Shown here one piece after another: positions 25,838 through 34,823 of a stretch of 64,000 nt of DNA (the first letter of the stretch is position 1; each line of letters begins with the position of its first letter). Below the pieces are notes generated by a model. That model did not search any database. It saw nothing but the letters and a program-made list of their open reading frames with translations, and was not told the origin of the DNA. Position numbers and translations under genes: made by a program. The stretch spans positions 1 to 64,000 of the forward strand of contig NZ_AQOH01000282.1 in assembly GCF_000364705.1 (NCBI RefSeq), in the 5' to 3' direction. This stretch comes from Pseudomonas fuscovaginae SE-1 (GTDB taxonomy: Bacteria > Pseudomonadota > Gammaproteobacteria > Pseudomonadales > Pseudomonadaceae).

Positions 25838-27031
25838 ATGTCCGACACAATCAACAAACCCTTGAATACTGCCCTGATTCTACTGATGGCCACCGCCACC
25901 GGCCTGGCGGTGGCCAGCAACTATTACGCCCAGCCGCTGCTGCACACTATCGCCCAGCAACTGAGCCTGAGCATGGCCACCGCCGGGACCATCGTCATCA
26001 CCGCCCAGTTGAGCTACGGCGCCGGCCTGTTGCTGCTGGTGCCGCTGGGCGACCTGTTCGAGCAGCGCCGGCTGATCGTGGTCATGACCCTGATCAGCGC
26101 CATCGGCCTGCTGATCAGCGCTTTCGCCGCGAGCCTGCCCTGGTTGCTGCTGGGTACCGCGCTGACGGGGCTGTTCTCGGTGGTGGCCCAGGTGCTGGTG
26201 CCGATGGCCGCCAGCCTGACGCCACCGGAACAACGCGGACGGGTGGTCGGCACACTGATGAGCGGCCTGCTGCTGGGCATACTGCTGGCGCGCACGGCAG
26301 CTGGAGCACTGTCATCGTTCGGCGACTGGCGGGCCATCTATCTGCTGGCCGCCGTGCTGATGTTCGTCTGCGCCTTTGCCTTGTCCCGGGCCTTGCCACA
26401 CCACCGGCAGAATGCCGGACTGAGCTATCCGGCCCTGCTCGGTTCGGTGTTCCGGCTGTTCGTCGAGGAGCCGGTGCTGCGCTTGCGGGCGGTCCTGGGC
26501 CTCTTGAGCTTCTGCCTGTTCGCGCTGTTCTGGACGCCGCTGGCGTTCCTGCTGGCGAACCCGCCGTACGGCTATTCGGATGGCGTGATCGGCCTGTTCG
26601 GCCTGGCCGGCGCTGTCGGCGCCATGGCCGCCAACCTCGGCGGGCGCATGGCTGACCGGGGCAAGGGCGAGCTCGCCACCACCCTCGGCCTGCTGGCGCT
26701 GCTGCTGTCCTGGCTGCCGCTGGGTTTCGCCGGGCATTCGCTGGCCGCGTTGCTGGTCGGCGTACTGGTCCTCGACTTCGCCGTGCAACTGGTGCACGTG
26801 AGCAATCAGAACGCGGTGTTCAAGGTCCGCCCGGCAGCCCGCAACCGCCTGAACGCGGGCTACATCACCTGCTACTTCATCGGCGGTGCGCTGGGCTCGC
26901 TGCTGGGGGCGCAGTTGTGGGGGCCCTATGGCTGGAACGGGATCGTCGTGGTCGGCGGACTGATTTCCGCGCTGGCACTGGGGATCTGGACGCTGGTGCA
27001 GCGGCGGATCGAGGCGCCGGTGTCGGCCTGA
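25838..27031 (+). CDS. Major facilitator superfamily transporter (YgaY-like, drug/metabolite efflux)
   Basis: A 397-residue, 12-segment MFS protein (LASNYYAQPLLHTIAQQL, the motif A variant GDLFEQRRLIVVM and the NLGGRMADRGKGELATT second-half repeat). The efflux direction and substrate are inferred from relatives and the divergent LysR regulator. ATG 25838 was chosen because the protein from there matches the family; the extension to 25784 has no ribosome-binding site. Confidence 0.9.
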   Translation: MSDTINKPLNTALILLMATATGLAVASNYYAQPLLHTIAQQLSLSMATAGTIVITAQLSYGAGLLLLVPLGDLFEQRRLIVVMTLISAIGLLISAFAASLPWLLLGTALTGLFSVVAQVLVPMAASLTPPEQRGRVVGTLMSGLLLGILLARTAAGALSSFGDWRAIYLLAAVLMFVCAFALSRALPHHRQNAGLSYPALLGSVFRLFVEEPVLRLRAVLGLLSFCLFALFWTPLAFLLANPPYGYSDGVIGLFGLAGAVGAMAANLGGRMADRGKGELATTLGLLALLLSWLPLGFAGHSLAALLVGVLVLDFAVQLVHVSNQNAVFKVRPAARNRLNAGYITCYFIGGALGSLLGAQLWGPYGWNGIVVVGGLISALALGIWTLVQRRIEAPVSA

Positions 27032-27050
27032 TCAGCGCCACATGCAGGGG

Positions 27051-27080
27051 ATCTGTTCACGGATGAATCCGCGAACAGAT
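27051..27080. repeat. Imperfect palindrome, variant of the GCGGATGAACC repeat
   Basis: ATCTGTTC...GAACAGAT arms enclose CGGAT/ATCCG with one mismatched position. It lies between the convergent MFS and HAD genes and may act as a shared terminator. Confidence 0.65.
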
Positions 27081-27095
27081 CACACCAGTTCTACA

Positions 27096-27800
27096 TCAGT
27101 AGTGCCTGGCCCAATCGATCGCCGGCAAGCCCATCGGCTCCAGGGCGAAGTGCTTGAGCGAAGTCACCACCCGGTCCGCATGATGGTACTTCTCCAAGGC
27201 CATCGCCGGATCGGGCACCGCCACCGCGTACATCCCGGCCGCCTTTGCCGCGGTCACCCCGAACGGCGAATCCTCGAACACCAGGCAATCCTCGGCCGCC
27301 ACGCCAAGACGGCTGGCCGCCAGCAGGAAGATGTCCGGCGCCGGCTTGGCCTGGCCCACCTGCGGGTCATCGGCCGTAACGATGGTGTCGAACAGCGCAA
27401 ACCACTCGCGATGCCGGGTGGTCTTGAGTTCGAACGAGCCCCGCGACGAACTGGTCCCCACCGCAATCGGAACGCTGTGTGCCGACAGATGCCGCACCAG
27501 CGCTTCGGCACCGGCCATCGAGCCAGCCAGGGGAAAGCGTTCGCGCATCAGCGGCTCGCGCACCGCGAGAAACTCCTCGGGGCTGATCGGCAGGTCCATG
27601 GCCTCCACCACATAACGCGCCAGGTCACCCGCGCCGCGGCCGATGATGTTCTGCTTGTGGCTCCAGTCGAATTGGCGACCATAACGACCGACGATGATCT
27701 GCGTGACCTCCGAGTAGATGCCCTCGGTATCGAGCAGCAAACCATCCATGTCGAAAATCACGGCCTTTATCGGGCCAGGGGAAGCAAAATCAGCAGTCAT
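27096..27800 (-). CDS. HAD-superfamily phosphatase (subfamily IA, YniC/GS1-like)
   Basis: A 234-residue HAD hydrolase. Motif I DMDGLLLDTE, motif II GTSSSRG, the motif III lysine in KPAPDIF and motif IV FEDSPFGVTAAKAAGM are all complete, with a helical cap between motifs I and II. Relatives dephosphorylate sugar phosphates, 2-deoxyglucose-6-P or pseudouridine-5'-P; the substrate is not decided by sequence. Confidence 0.92.
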   Translation of the reverse strand: MTADFASPGPIKAVIFDMDGLLLDTEGIYSEVTQIIVGRYGRQFDWSHKQNIIGRGAGDLARYVVEAMDLPISPEEFLAVREPLMRERFPLAGSMAGAEALVRHLSAHSVPIAVGTSSSRGSFELKTTRHREWFALFDTIVTADDPQVGQAKPAPDIFLLAASRLGVAAEDCLVFEDSPFGVTAAKAAGMYAVAVPDPAMALEKYHHADRVVTSLKHFALEPMGLPAIDWARHY

Positions 27801-28045
27801 CGCATCCGATCCGTATACAGGAAATTGAACTCAGGCGGCTCAGGTGCGGCCAGGAAAGTACAAGCCTCGCAGAGCCGGAAGATTGTTTCCATCGTTGAAT
27901 GACAGGGTGATGTCCATTCGCGAAAAACAGCCGTCACTGCGCCTCGCGTCCTGCGCCAGATTTGAGCGGTCATTTTCCCCATGGCGCACTATCATGTCCG
28001 CAGTTTTCCAGGCCCGTGGCCATCGCATCGCACAGAGACGCCAGC

Positions 28046-28345
28046 ATGATCCCCAAAGAATCCCGCCGCGAGGTCGCCCTCGCCAAATTCCTCGACGCCA
28101 ACCCGCACCTGCGCGAGGAGACCCAGGGCCTGAGCCCGACCGAGCAGCAACAGCAATTTCAGTGGGCCTTCGACGACGAAGCCGAAAGCCAGGGCATCGA
28201 ACCCTGGGAACTGACGCTGCAACTGATCGCCGAAAGCCCGCAGGAGCTGCAGGCCATGCGCCTGGAAGTGCACCGTGAAGTGGCCGAGGCACTGGGCATG
28301 GACTGGGACGAGTACTGCTCGTTCAATGATATTGGCGAAGACTGA
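28046..28345 (+). CDS. DUF6388-type small protein
   Basis: A 99-residue acidic soluble protein (ESRREVALAKFLDANPHLREETQGLSP to WDEYCSFNDIGED), largely helical. I recall this as a pseudomonad family of unknown function. The 84-base upstream extension of the frame (to 27962) has no ribosome-binding site and the 99-residue form matches the family length, so ATG 28046 was used. Confidence 0.72.
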   Translation: MIPKESRREVALAKFLDANPHLREETQGLSPTEQQQQFQWAFDDEAESQGIEPWELTLQLIAESPQELQAMRLEVHREVAEALGMDWDEYCSFNDIGED

Positions 28346-28433
28346 GCCTGCGCCATTCGTCGACTCACCGGCACCAACGCCCGCCACGCAAGGCCCAATA
28401 TCAGGTAAGGACTCTCGAACAAGGAGACTGACC

Positions 28434-28775
28434 ATGATTTCATCAAGACTTGCGACGCTGGTGTTGACCGGTCTGTTGTCATCGGTATCCCTGGCGATTT
28501 TCGCCGCCCCCTCCAGCACCGGGCCGACTAACCCGGTGCAGGAACCCAAACCGCCGCAGTTGCCCGGAGACATCAATCCCGACAATGGCAGCGTGATCAA
28601 GAATGGCGCCTTGCCGCCCGGTACCGGCATCGACCCGCGCAACCAGGGCAACGACACCGGCCGCCAGGGCGGCATGAACACCGATGGCAACGGCCCCATC
28701 GGTGACGGTACCACGCCGGGCTCCGGCAACAAGGGCTTGGGCACGGGCGGAACCGGCGGTTCCGGCACGCCATAG
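28434..28775 (+). CDS. Secreted glycine-rich protein of unknown function
   Basis: A 113-residue protein with a signal peptide (1-25, ending SLAIFAA) followed by a Pro-rich and then Gly/Asn-rich low-complexity region (TGGTGGSGTP at the end). AAGGAG lies 8 bases before ATG 28434. No catalytic motif. It is probably a secreted or periplasmic small protein and stands alone between DUF6388 and the basic protein at 28842. Confidence 0.75.
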   Translation: MISSRLATLVLTGLLSSVSLAIFAAPSSTGPTNPVQEPKPPQLPGDINPDNGSVIKNGALPPGTGIDPRNQGNDTGRQGGMNTDGNGPIGDGTTPGSGNKGLGTGGTGGSGTP

Positions 28776-28841
28776 TTCAGCCGAGGGCGCCGTCGCGCTC
28801 CGTCGGCGTCCTGGCGACCACTCACGCCAAGGAGTCAGAAA

Positions 28842-29222
28842 ATGCCACGAACCAGCAAAGCCAAATACACCGCCGCGCAAAAGCGCCAGGCGGCTCGTAT
28901 CGAATCCAGTTATGAAGAAAGGGGGCTGCCCCAGGCGGAGGCCGAAGCCCGTGCCTGGGCCACCGTCAACAAGCAGTCGGGCGGTGGCGAACGGGCCGGC
29001 GGTTCCGGCCGCCACAAGTCCGAAACCGCCAAGGCCAAGGCCCGCTCGGACTCCGCGAAACGCGCGGCGGCCACTCGCCAGGGCCATCCACGCGACAGCC
29101 AGGCTTCGCTGCAGACCCAGAGCAAGGCCAGTCTGCTGCAGGAAGCCCGCGCGCGGCACATCGTCGGGCGCCACAGGATGCGCAAGCAGGAACTGATCGA
29201 GGCTTTGCGCAAGGCGGCCTGA
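28842..29222 (+). CDS. Basic Rho-N/SAP-type small protein
   Basis: A 126-residue very basic protein. The first part (SKAKYTAAQKRQAARIESSYEERG) and the Gly/Ser/Lys-rich middle are disordered. The C-terminal KASLLQEARARHIVGRHRMRKQELIEALRKAA resembles the Rho N-terminal helix-extended-loop-helix, a nucleic-acid-binding fold. Similar proteins are annotated as plasmid stabilisation or Rho-like. AGGAG lies 6 bases before the ATG. DNA or RNA binding is an inference. Confidence 0.72.
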   Translation: MPRTSKAKYTAAQKRQAARIESSYEERGLPQAEAEARAWATVNKQSGGGERAGGSGRHKSETAKAKARSDSAKRAAATRQGHPRDSQASLQTQSKASLLQEARARHIVGRHRMRKQELIEALRKAA

Positions 29223-29324
29223 TCTCGAAGAAAACGATGGCTGGCGCCTAGTGTCCTGCGTGGCTGACTCGAATGCCCACCCCTTGGAGCAAGAATCGGG
29301 TGAGCGAATCCGCCACACCGGTCA

Positions 29325-29585
29325 CTAGCCGGTCACCCGCGAAATACCGGCCGCAGACGCCTGGTTGCTGTGCAACTCCGCGCGCAACTCGGCGACCAGA
29401 TTGGCGATGGCCCTGGCGCTGGTCAGGGTATTGCTGGAAATCCCCGTCACCAGCAGGTCAACCCTACCGGTCGGCTCGTCGAAGACCCTCACCGTCAGCG
29501 ATGAGTCGGGAGCCACTGTGCACTGGCAGCGCAGGGGCAGGAAGCCGAGTTCGATGATGTTGCGCAGTTCAAGAATGGAAATCAC
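29325..29585 (-). CDS. DUF1652 protein
   Basis: An 86-residue protein of the Pseudomonas-restricted DUF1652 family (ISILELRNIIELGFLPLRCQCTV... LTVRVFDEPTGRVDLLVTGI). The GTG at 29585 is the likely start: AAGGA precedes it by 9 bases, and the frame upstream of it lacks family similarity. It is divergent from a second DUF1652-like gene at 29760, with 174 bases between. Function unknown. Confidence 0.8.
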   Translation of the reverse strand: MISILELRNIIELGFLPLRCQCTVAPDSSLTVRVFDEPTGRVDLLVTGISSNTLTSARAIANLVAELRAELHSNQASAAGISRVTG

Positions 29586-29759
29586 GTCTGTACATCCTTT
29601 TAAAGTGATAAGGCACACGGGCAATCATTGCCCGTTTGTGAGCCTAGCAGGCCCAGGCCGCCAGATTTGGCGTAACATGAACTTACATTCTTGTAACACG
29701 AGGCAATGTGAGATTCTATTCTTTTGAATGCCATCCCCACCGGATATGGAGCCATTGGA

Positions 29760-30020
29760 ATGGACACACTGAGCAAGTCGGAAATCGAGACCGAACTGGC
29801 CTCCCGTTTGCCCAGCTACGAAGTCGAATGCACGTTGCATTCCGACGGTACCCTGTCGGTGATCCTCAGCGGCCCGAGTGCCGATCACTTCGCCGTGACC
29901 GGCATCGTCCGTGCCGACTACCGGGGGCGCGAATCCCTGGCCCGGCTGGCCAGGGAGATCCTCGAGGAAATGGTCCTGTCGCGCCAGGGCAGCAAGACCA
30001 GTCGATTGCAGCGACTGTGA
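29760..30020 (+). CDS. Second DUF1652-like protein
   Basis: An 86-residue protein (MDTLSKSEIETELASRLPSYEVECTLHSDGTL) sharing the layout and several positions of the DUF1652 protein on the other strand. GGAG lies 8 bases before ATG 29760. Its stop codon abuts, without a gap, the stop of the convergent DUF4142 gene (TGA 30018-30020, TCA 30021-30023). Function unknown. Confidence 0.75.
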   Translation: MDTLSKSEIETELASRLPSYEVECTLHSDGTLSVILSGPSADHFAVTGIVRADYRGRESLARLAREILEEMVLSRQGSKTSRLQRL

Positions 30021-30539
30021 TCAGTCGCCCTGGTGATGGCTCATCTCCAGCTTCCTGGCCATGTCCAGGTGCATGCGCAGTTTGGGCAGGATCTGCTCGG
30101 CGAAGGTCTTCAGTTCGGGCGACTGCGACTGGTGGGCCTCTTCCTCGTACAGTTTGATGGCCTGCTCATGGGTCCTGATCTGGTTGGCCACGTACGCGAC
30201 GTCGAATGACTCCCCTTCCTGCACCTGCAGAATCAGTTTGCTGGCCCGGTCCATGATCTGCGTATCGGAGGCCATCGGCAGGTTGTGCCTGCTGGCGATC
30301 GCCTTGAGGTCACGATTGGCGTCGGTGTGATCCTTGATCATTTCCACGGCGTAGCTGTTGATATCCGTGGCGGAAGTCTTCTGAATCGCCAGGCGGCTGG
30401 TTTCGATCTCGGCGATACTGGCCGTCGAAGCGCTGTCGATAAACTCGGCCGGGGTCCGCGCCTGGACCTGGGTGGTCAGGCTCACGCCAAGGATCAGGCT
30501 GAAAAACATCGGGCGTAGTCGTGGGGCCTTTCGGCTCAT
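30021..30539 (-). CDS. DUF4142 periplasmic protein
   Basis: A 172-residue protein with a signal peptide (1-27, ending TTQVQA) followed by a DUF4142 four-helix domain (ARTPAEFIDSASTASIAEIETSRLAIQK, YAVEMIKDHTDANRDLKAIA, RTHEQAIKLYEEEA). The fold is ferritin-like. GGAGG lies 6 bases before ATG 30539. A plasma-membrane stress or chaperone role is proposed for relatives, but nothing is proven here. Confidence 0.88.
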   Translation of the reverse strand: MSRKAPRLRPMFFSLILGVSLTTQVQARTPAEFIDSASTASIAEIETSRLAIQKTSATDINSYAVEMIKDHTDANRDLKAIASRHNLPMASDTQIMDRASKLILQVQEGESFDVAYVANQIRTHEQAIKLYEEEAHQSQSPELKTFAEQILPKLRMHLDMARKLEMSHHQGD

Positions 30540-30637
30540 GGCTGTCCTCCTGCTGAAAAAACGTGCTCTCCCGGGTTGGGAATGCACCAGGCGACAAAGG
30601 TTTAGAAAAAACTGCACGGCAGCGACGAACGGTGGAC

Positions 30638-30662
30638 AAAAAAAAACCCGCGGGAGGGCGGG
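30638..30662 (-). terminator. Intrinsic terminator on the minus strand, no upstream gene
   Basis: CCCGC/GCGGG stem, 6-base loop and a 9-base U-run, reading on the minus strand. The next minus-strand gene upstream is the LysR gene more than 1 kb away, and a plus-strand gene begins at 30915. A short transcript (sRNA) or an attenuator in the leader of the DUF4142 gene (start 30539) is possible. Confidence 0.7.
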
Positions 30663-30914
30663 CAAGGGAAGCTTTTGAACGAGCGATCACACTATATACG
30701 CGGTACGAAATCGTCACAGTGAAAGAATTTTCATCTTCCCGATGGCTTGCCCCAGGTCATTGCAACCCCTTCCAGAACAACACCGACAGGCACCGGCAAA
30801 GGCGGCGAAGCATCATTCACCGCCACTGCGATTCGACACAATTGCACAATTTTTCATGGAGGTTTCCCCGAAGTTATCGCCTATAAAAGCCGGGTAGCCA
30901 CTGGAAACACCGCC

Positions 30915-31127
30915 ATGAGACCCTCCAATTTTCTGCTGACCTATCCCGCCTCCCCACGCCATTTCGCCCTGTTGGACCGGAACGGCCTCTGTCTGGCTTT
31001 CAAGAGTTGCCGAAACCGCCCGCAGAATGGCAACTGGGTCGAGGTCAAGGAGGTGTGCCTGGCCTGGCTGCATCATCCGCTCCCCGCCAGCGCCCTTCAG
31101 CACCCGCCCCGTCGCGAGGAGTGCTGA
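30915..31127 (+). CDS. Small hypothetical protein
   Basis: A 70-residue open frame (MRPSNFLLTYPASPRHFALLDRNGLC...) with no domain recognised and three cysteines. No strong ribosome-binding site precedes ATG 30915. Coding is plausible but not secure; it could be untranslated leader of the DUF1543 gene 118 bases downstream. Confidence 0.45.
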   Translation: MRPSNFLLTYPASPRHFALLDRNGLCLAFKSCRNRPQNGNWVEVKEVCLAWLHHPLPASALQHPPRREEC

Positions 31128-31245
31128 GCCGCCCGGCTCCGTGTGCCGCCCTTGCGGCAAGCCTCTGCCCGATCGATTGCGACATAATGCACGGCATGCT
31201 GGAACCCTGGCGCGCCCCGTGCCGATCTCTCAAGAAGGAGCAGAA

Positions 31246-31740
31246 ATGTTGTGGGTAGTGATGCTCGGTGGAAAACATCCCCGGGCAAAGATAGAAGTGC
31301 ACGATGTCGCCTTCGTCCGTGCCGACAGCCTGGAGGCGAGCTATCCACGGTTGCGCCAGGACTGGTTCGGCAGCCAGACGGGCCTGCATATCGATGCCTG
31401 GATGCGGGTCGATGGCGTCGATCGCTGGAAGGTCGGCTTCAGCGACCTGGCCCCGGCACCCGGCTCGCCACGGCTGTTCTTCATCAACCTTGGCGGCTAC
31501 GAAACCGGGATCTATGGCGAAGCCCACCGGTATCTGCTGGTGGTGGCCGAAGACATGGAACGAGCCAAGGCCAAAGGCAGACGGCAGATGCTCCGCGAGT
31601 GGGAGAAGCCCCACATCGACGCCCTGGTCGACATCGATGACTGCCTGCCCATCGACCAGGTGGGCGGACGCTATGTCGAGCTGCTGGAAGCTCCTCACCG
31701 GGGCATCGTGCAGCGCAACGACTACATCGTTCTGCCCTGA
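31246..31740 (+). CDS. DUF1543 protein
   Basis: A 164-residue protein of the DUF1543 family (LWVVMLGGKHPRAKIEVHDVAFV... LFFINLGGYETGIYGEAHRYLLVV), made of two related alpha/beta halves; this family is common in gammaproteobacteria and of unknown function. AGGAG lies 5 bases before ATG 31246. Its stop is 8 bases from the convergent LysR gene. Confidence 0.85.
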   Translation: MLWVVMLGGKHPRAKIEVHDVAFVRADSLEASYPRLRQDWFGSQTGLHIDAWMRVDGVDRWKVGFSDLAPAPGSPRLFFINLGGYETGIYGEAHRYLLVVAEDMERAKAKGRRQMLREWEKPHIDALVDIDDCLPIDQVGGRYVELLEAPHRGIVQRNDYIVLP

Positions 31741-31748
31741 GCCGCACG

Positions 31749-32666
31749 TCAGAGGAATTCGATCTGCGGCAGTTCCAGTTGCGGCAACTCACCATTGAGA
31801 AAATCGCGGAAGGCCAGGATACGCTCCTTGCGCAGGCTGCCCTTGAGCCAGACCAGGTAGTAGCTGTCGCCGGTACCGACGGCGGTCTTGAACGGCAAGG
31901 CCAGCAGCCCGTCGCGCACGTCCTCCAGCACCAGGCCGAGGTCGGCGACCGATACACCGTGACCGCGCATCGCCGCGGATATGCCCTGATCGAGGGTACC
32001 GAACACCTTGCCACGGTCGAGCCGGACCCGCTCATCAAGGTCGAGGCGACGCAACCAGCGTCGCCAGTCCCGGCGATCCGCCGACGGGTGGATCAGTTCG
32101 TGGTGCTCCAGGGTCTCCAGGCTCCACTGCGCGGAACCCAGCGCCTTGCTCGAGCAGATGGGGATCAGCCACTCGTCAAACAGCTTGCAGCATTCGGTGT
32201 GCGCGCCGAAATGCCCATCGCCGAGCAGGATCGCGCAGTCGTAGGGCTCGGCGTAGAAATCCACGCTGTCGATGTCCATCCACACACTGGACAATTGCAC
32301 CGGGAGCTCGGGATCGACCGCCTTGAGCTTCTCCAGCACCTGCAACAGCCAGCGCATGGTCAGGCTTGACGGTGCCTTCAGACGCAGGTGACCGGCATTG
32401 GTCCTGAACGGCAGACAGGCATCCTCGATCAGCTTGAAGCCGGCCTTGAGCTCCTGGGCCAGGCCTTGTCCGGCGTCGGTCAGTTGCAGTTTCGGCCCCT
32501 TCCTCTCGAACAGATGACAGCCGAACAACTCTTCCAGATTGCGGATATGCCGGCTGATGGCGCTCTGGGTCAGCGACAGTTCCTCGGCCGCCCGCGTGAA
32601 CGAGCAGGAGCGCGCCGCCACTTCGAAGGCACGCAGGGCATAGAGCGGGGGGATACGTTCGGCCAT
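31749..32666 (-). CDS. LysR-family regulator (GcvA-like)
   Basis: A 305-residue regulator with the GcvA-type N-terminus (MAERIPPLYALRAFEVAARSCSFTRAAEELSLTQSAISRHIRNLEE). It is divergent from the LysE-type exporter at 32785, its probable target. The start at 32666 matches the family; an alternative ATG at 32681 exists but lacks a better ribosome-binding site. Confidence 0.9.
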   Translation of the reverse strand: MAERIPPLYALRAFEVAARSCSFTRAAEELSLTQSAISRHIRNLEELFGCHLFERKGPKLQLTDAGQGLAQELKAGFKLIEDACLPFRTNAGHLRLKAPSSLTMRWLLQVLEKLKAVDPELPVQLSSVWMDIDSVDFYAEPYDCAILLGDGHFGAHTECCKLFDEWLIPICSSKALGSAQWSLETLEHHELIHPSADRRDWRRWLRRLDLDERVRLDRGKVFGTLDQGISAAMRGHGVSVADLGLVLEDVRDGLLALPFKTAVGTGDSYYLVWLKGSLRKERILAFRDFLNGELPQLELPQIEFL

Positions 32667-32784
32667 GAATACACCCAGCATGATTAATAATCATAGTTGG
32701 TCACAGATTTATCCATTTTTCAAACCGCCCGCGTCGCCTCAGGCTTGGCGTCCACGAATTCCCGTACAAGGCGACATCCCAGCC

Positions 32785-33420
32785 ATGAACTTCTCGCTAC
32801 TGATGCTCTACGTGCTCAGCGTTGCCCTGCTGATCGTCACCCCAGGCCCGGTGGTCGCCCTGGCGATCAACACCAGCCTGAAGGCTGGTACCGGCCGCGC
32901 CATGCTCACGGTTCTCGGCACCAATGGCGCCTCGCTGATGCTCGCCTTGCTGGCGGTAATGATCCTGGCCGGCAGCCTGTCGCTCAACGAGCACCTGTTG
33001 AACCTGGTGAGCTTCATTGGCTGCCTGTTCATCGGCCATCTGGGCCTTCAGGGTCTCAAGGATGCCTTGCGCATGCCGGTCGACGAATCCGTGCAACAAC
33101 CGCTGCCCAGTTCCCGAAGTGGTTTCGTCAAAGGTTTCCTGGTGGGCATCTCCAACCCCAAGGACATCATCTTTTTCGTGTCCTTCTTCCCTCAGTTCAT
33201 CCAGATCACGCCTTCGTTCGGCCACAGCGCGCTGCTGCTGACCGTGCTCTGGGCTCTGGTCGACTTCACCATCCTGGGTCTGTACATCTACCTGGCCAAC
33301 CGGATGTTCTCCGCCCGGCACAAGGCCAAGGTGACATTCGCCTCCAGCCTGATGCTGCTGCTGGTGGCGATCTTCGGCGCCGGCTACGCCGCCCGGTCGA
33401 TGCTGATGGCACTGCATTGA
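32785..33420 (+). CDS. LysE/RhtB-family amino-acid exporter
   Basis: A 211-residue, six-segment membrane protein: LSVALLIVTPGPVVALAIN with the family TPGP motif, GTNGASLMLALLAV, and FLVGISNPKDIIFFVSFFPQFI. Exports an amino acid or related compound in antiport with protons; the substrate is unknown. The divergent GcvA-like LysR gene likely regulates it. Confidence 0.93.
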   Translation: MNFSLLMLYVLSVALLIVTPGPVVALAINTSLKAGTGRAMLTVLGTNGASLMLALLAVMILAGSLSLNEHLLNLVSFIGCLFIGHLGLQGLKDALRMPVDESVQQPLPSSRSGFVKGFLVGISNPKDIIFFVSFFPQFIQITPSFGHSALLLTVLWALVDFTILGLYIYLANRMFSARHKAKVTFASSLMLLLVAIFGAGYAARSMLMALH

Positions 33421-33524
33421 AAGGCATAAAGGCGTATTTCAATCATCATTCGGTCAGTGAATGATGATTAGCGCCGTCCTGCGTTTCTGCTAGGGTCGCT
33501 GCATCCGATCAGGGAACCCACGGG

Positions 33525-34472
33525 ATGCACGCACTCGAACAACAGAGCTTGTCCGTCAATGGCATCACCCTGAGCGTGCATGTGTCGGGTCCGCTGAGGG
33601 GGCGGCCGGTCTGGCTGCTGCACGGTTTCCCGGAGTGCTGGCATTCCTGGCGCAAGCAGGTGCCGGCGCTGGTCCAGGCCGGTTATCGGGTCTTCGTCCC
33701 GGAAATGCGCGGCTATGGCCGCAGCAGCGCACCACAGGGCAGCGCGTCCTACGCATTATTGACCCTTTGCGGGGACATCCAGGCGGCCATGCAAGCCTTC
33801 GGTCACGAGCAGGTTGCCATGATCGGCCACGACTGGGGTGCACCCGTGGCCTGGCACCTGGCGCTGCTTGAGCCACAGCGGGTACGGGCACTGGTGACGT
33901 TGTCGGTGCCCTTCGCCGGCCGTCCCAGGCGCCCGGCCATCGAGAGCATGCGCGAGTTCTTCGCCGATCGCTTCAACTACATTCTCTACTTTCAGCAGCC
34001 GGGGGTGGCCGAACAGGAACTGGACGAGGATATCGACCGGACCTTGCGGGCCTTCATGGGCGATCCCGAAGTGTTCCTGCAAAACAAGCCGGCCGACGCC
34101 AGGCTGTTTGATGGCGTGAGCATTCCCTCGGCGCTGCCGCGCTGGTGCACGGAGGAAGACTTCGAACCCTATCGCCAGGCCTTCGCCGGAAAAGGCTTCC
34201 GCGGTGCCCTGAACTGGTACCGCAACTTCGAGCGCAACTGGCAGGACACCGAATGCCTGGCAGGAGCCCAGGTGCTGCAGCCGACCCTGTTCCTGATCGG
34301 CGACCGCGACCCGGTGGGCGCGCTGGAAGCGCATACGATCAAGCGCATGCCCAACGTGGTGCCACATTTGGAACAACAGGTGCTGGAGGATTGCGGGCAC
34401 TGGATCCAGAACGAAAAGCCCGAGGAGGTGAACGCGGCGTTGCTGGATTTTCTTGGGAGGAACCACATCTAG
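33525..34472 (+). CDS. Epoxide-hydrolase/haloacetate-dehalogenase-like alpha/beta hydrolase
   Basis: A 315-residue alpha/beta hydrolase. The family signature LLHGFPECWHSWR with HGFPE, the nucleophile Asp in GHDWGAPVAW, a lid segment with Tyr residues (RGALNWYRNFERNW), the acid Asp in GDRDPVG and the His in EDCGHWIQNEKPEEV are complete. This pattern is that of soluble epoxide hydrolases; dehalogenase activity is an alternative. It is a single gene. Confidence 0.88.
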   Translation: MHALEQQSLSVNGITLSVHVSGPLRGRPVWLLHGFPECWHSWRKQVPALVQAGYRVFVPEMRGYGRSSAPQGSASYALLTLCGDIQAAMQAFGHEQVAMIGHDWGAPVAWHLALLEPQRVRALVTLSVPFAGRPRRPAIESMREFFADRFNYILYFQQPGVAEQELDEDIDRTLRAFMGDPEVFLQNKPADARLFDGVSIPSALPRWCTEEDFEPYRQAFAGKGFRGALNWYRNFERNWQDTECLAGAQVLQPTLFLIGDRDPVGALEAHTIKRMPNVVPHLEQQVLEDCGHWIQNEKPEEVNAALLDFLGRNHI

Positions 34473-34687
34473 AGAACACGGACTGCCGCAACGATCAGTG
34501 TGATGCCATCACTGCCGATTTCGCGGCAGGCGCCCCGATCAAAAGCCGCCGTGCCCCGAGCAAATTGTTTGTCGGTATTACGACTTGGAAAGGTTTACCT
34601 GAGCAGATAGGGAAAAGCCGAGGGAACTGTCAGTGATCAGGTGAACCACGGATTCACCCGCCCCACTTTCCAGCCTCGAAAACACAA

Positions 34688-34718
34688 AACCCCTGGCTTT
34701 CTCAGAAATCCAGGGGTT
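34688..34718 (-). terminator. Terminator of tRNA-Ser
   Basis: AACCCCTGG/CCAGGGGTT arms with a 13-base loop, followed on the minus strand by a TTTTG tract, starting 16 bases after the tRNA 3' end. Confidence 0.85.
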
Positions 34719-34733
34719 CTGCTACATCGAATG

Positions 34734-34823
34734 TGGCGGTGAAGGAGAGATTCGAACTCTCGATACAGTTTCCTGTATACACACTTTCCAGGCGTGCTCC
34801 TTAAGCCACTCGGACACTTCACC
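34734..34823 (-). tRNA. tRNA-Ser(GGA)
   Basis: A 90-base tRNA read on the minus strand: acceptor stem GGTGAAG pairing CTTCACC, a long variable arm, T-loop GTTCGAATC, and CCA encoded at 34736-34734. The anticodon loop reads CTGGAAA, giving anticodon GGA. The size and variable arm fit tRNA-Ser. Confidence 0.97.
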
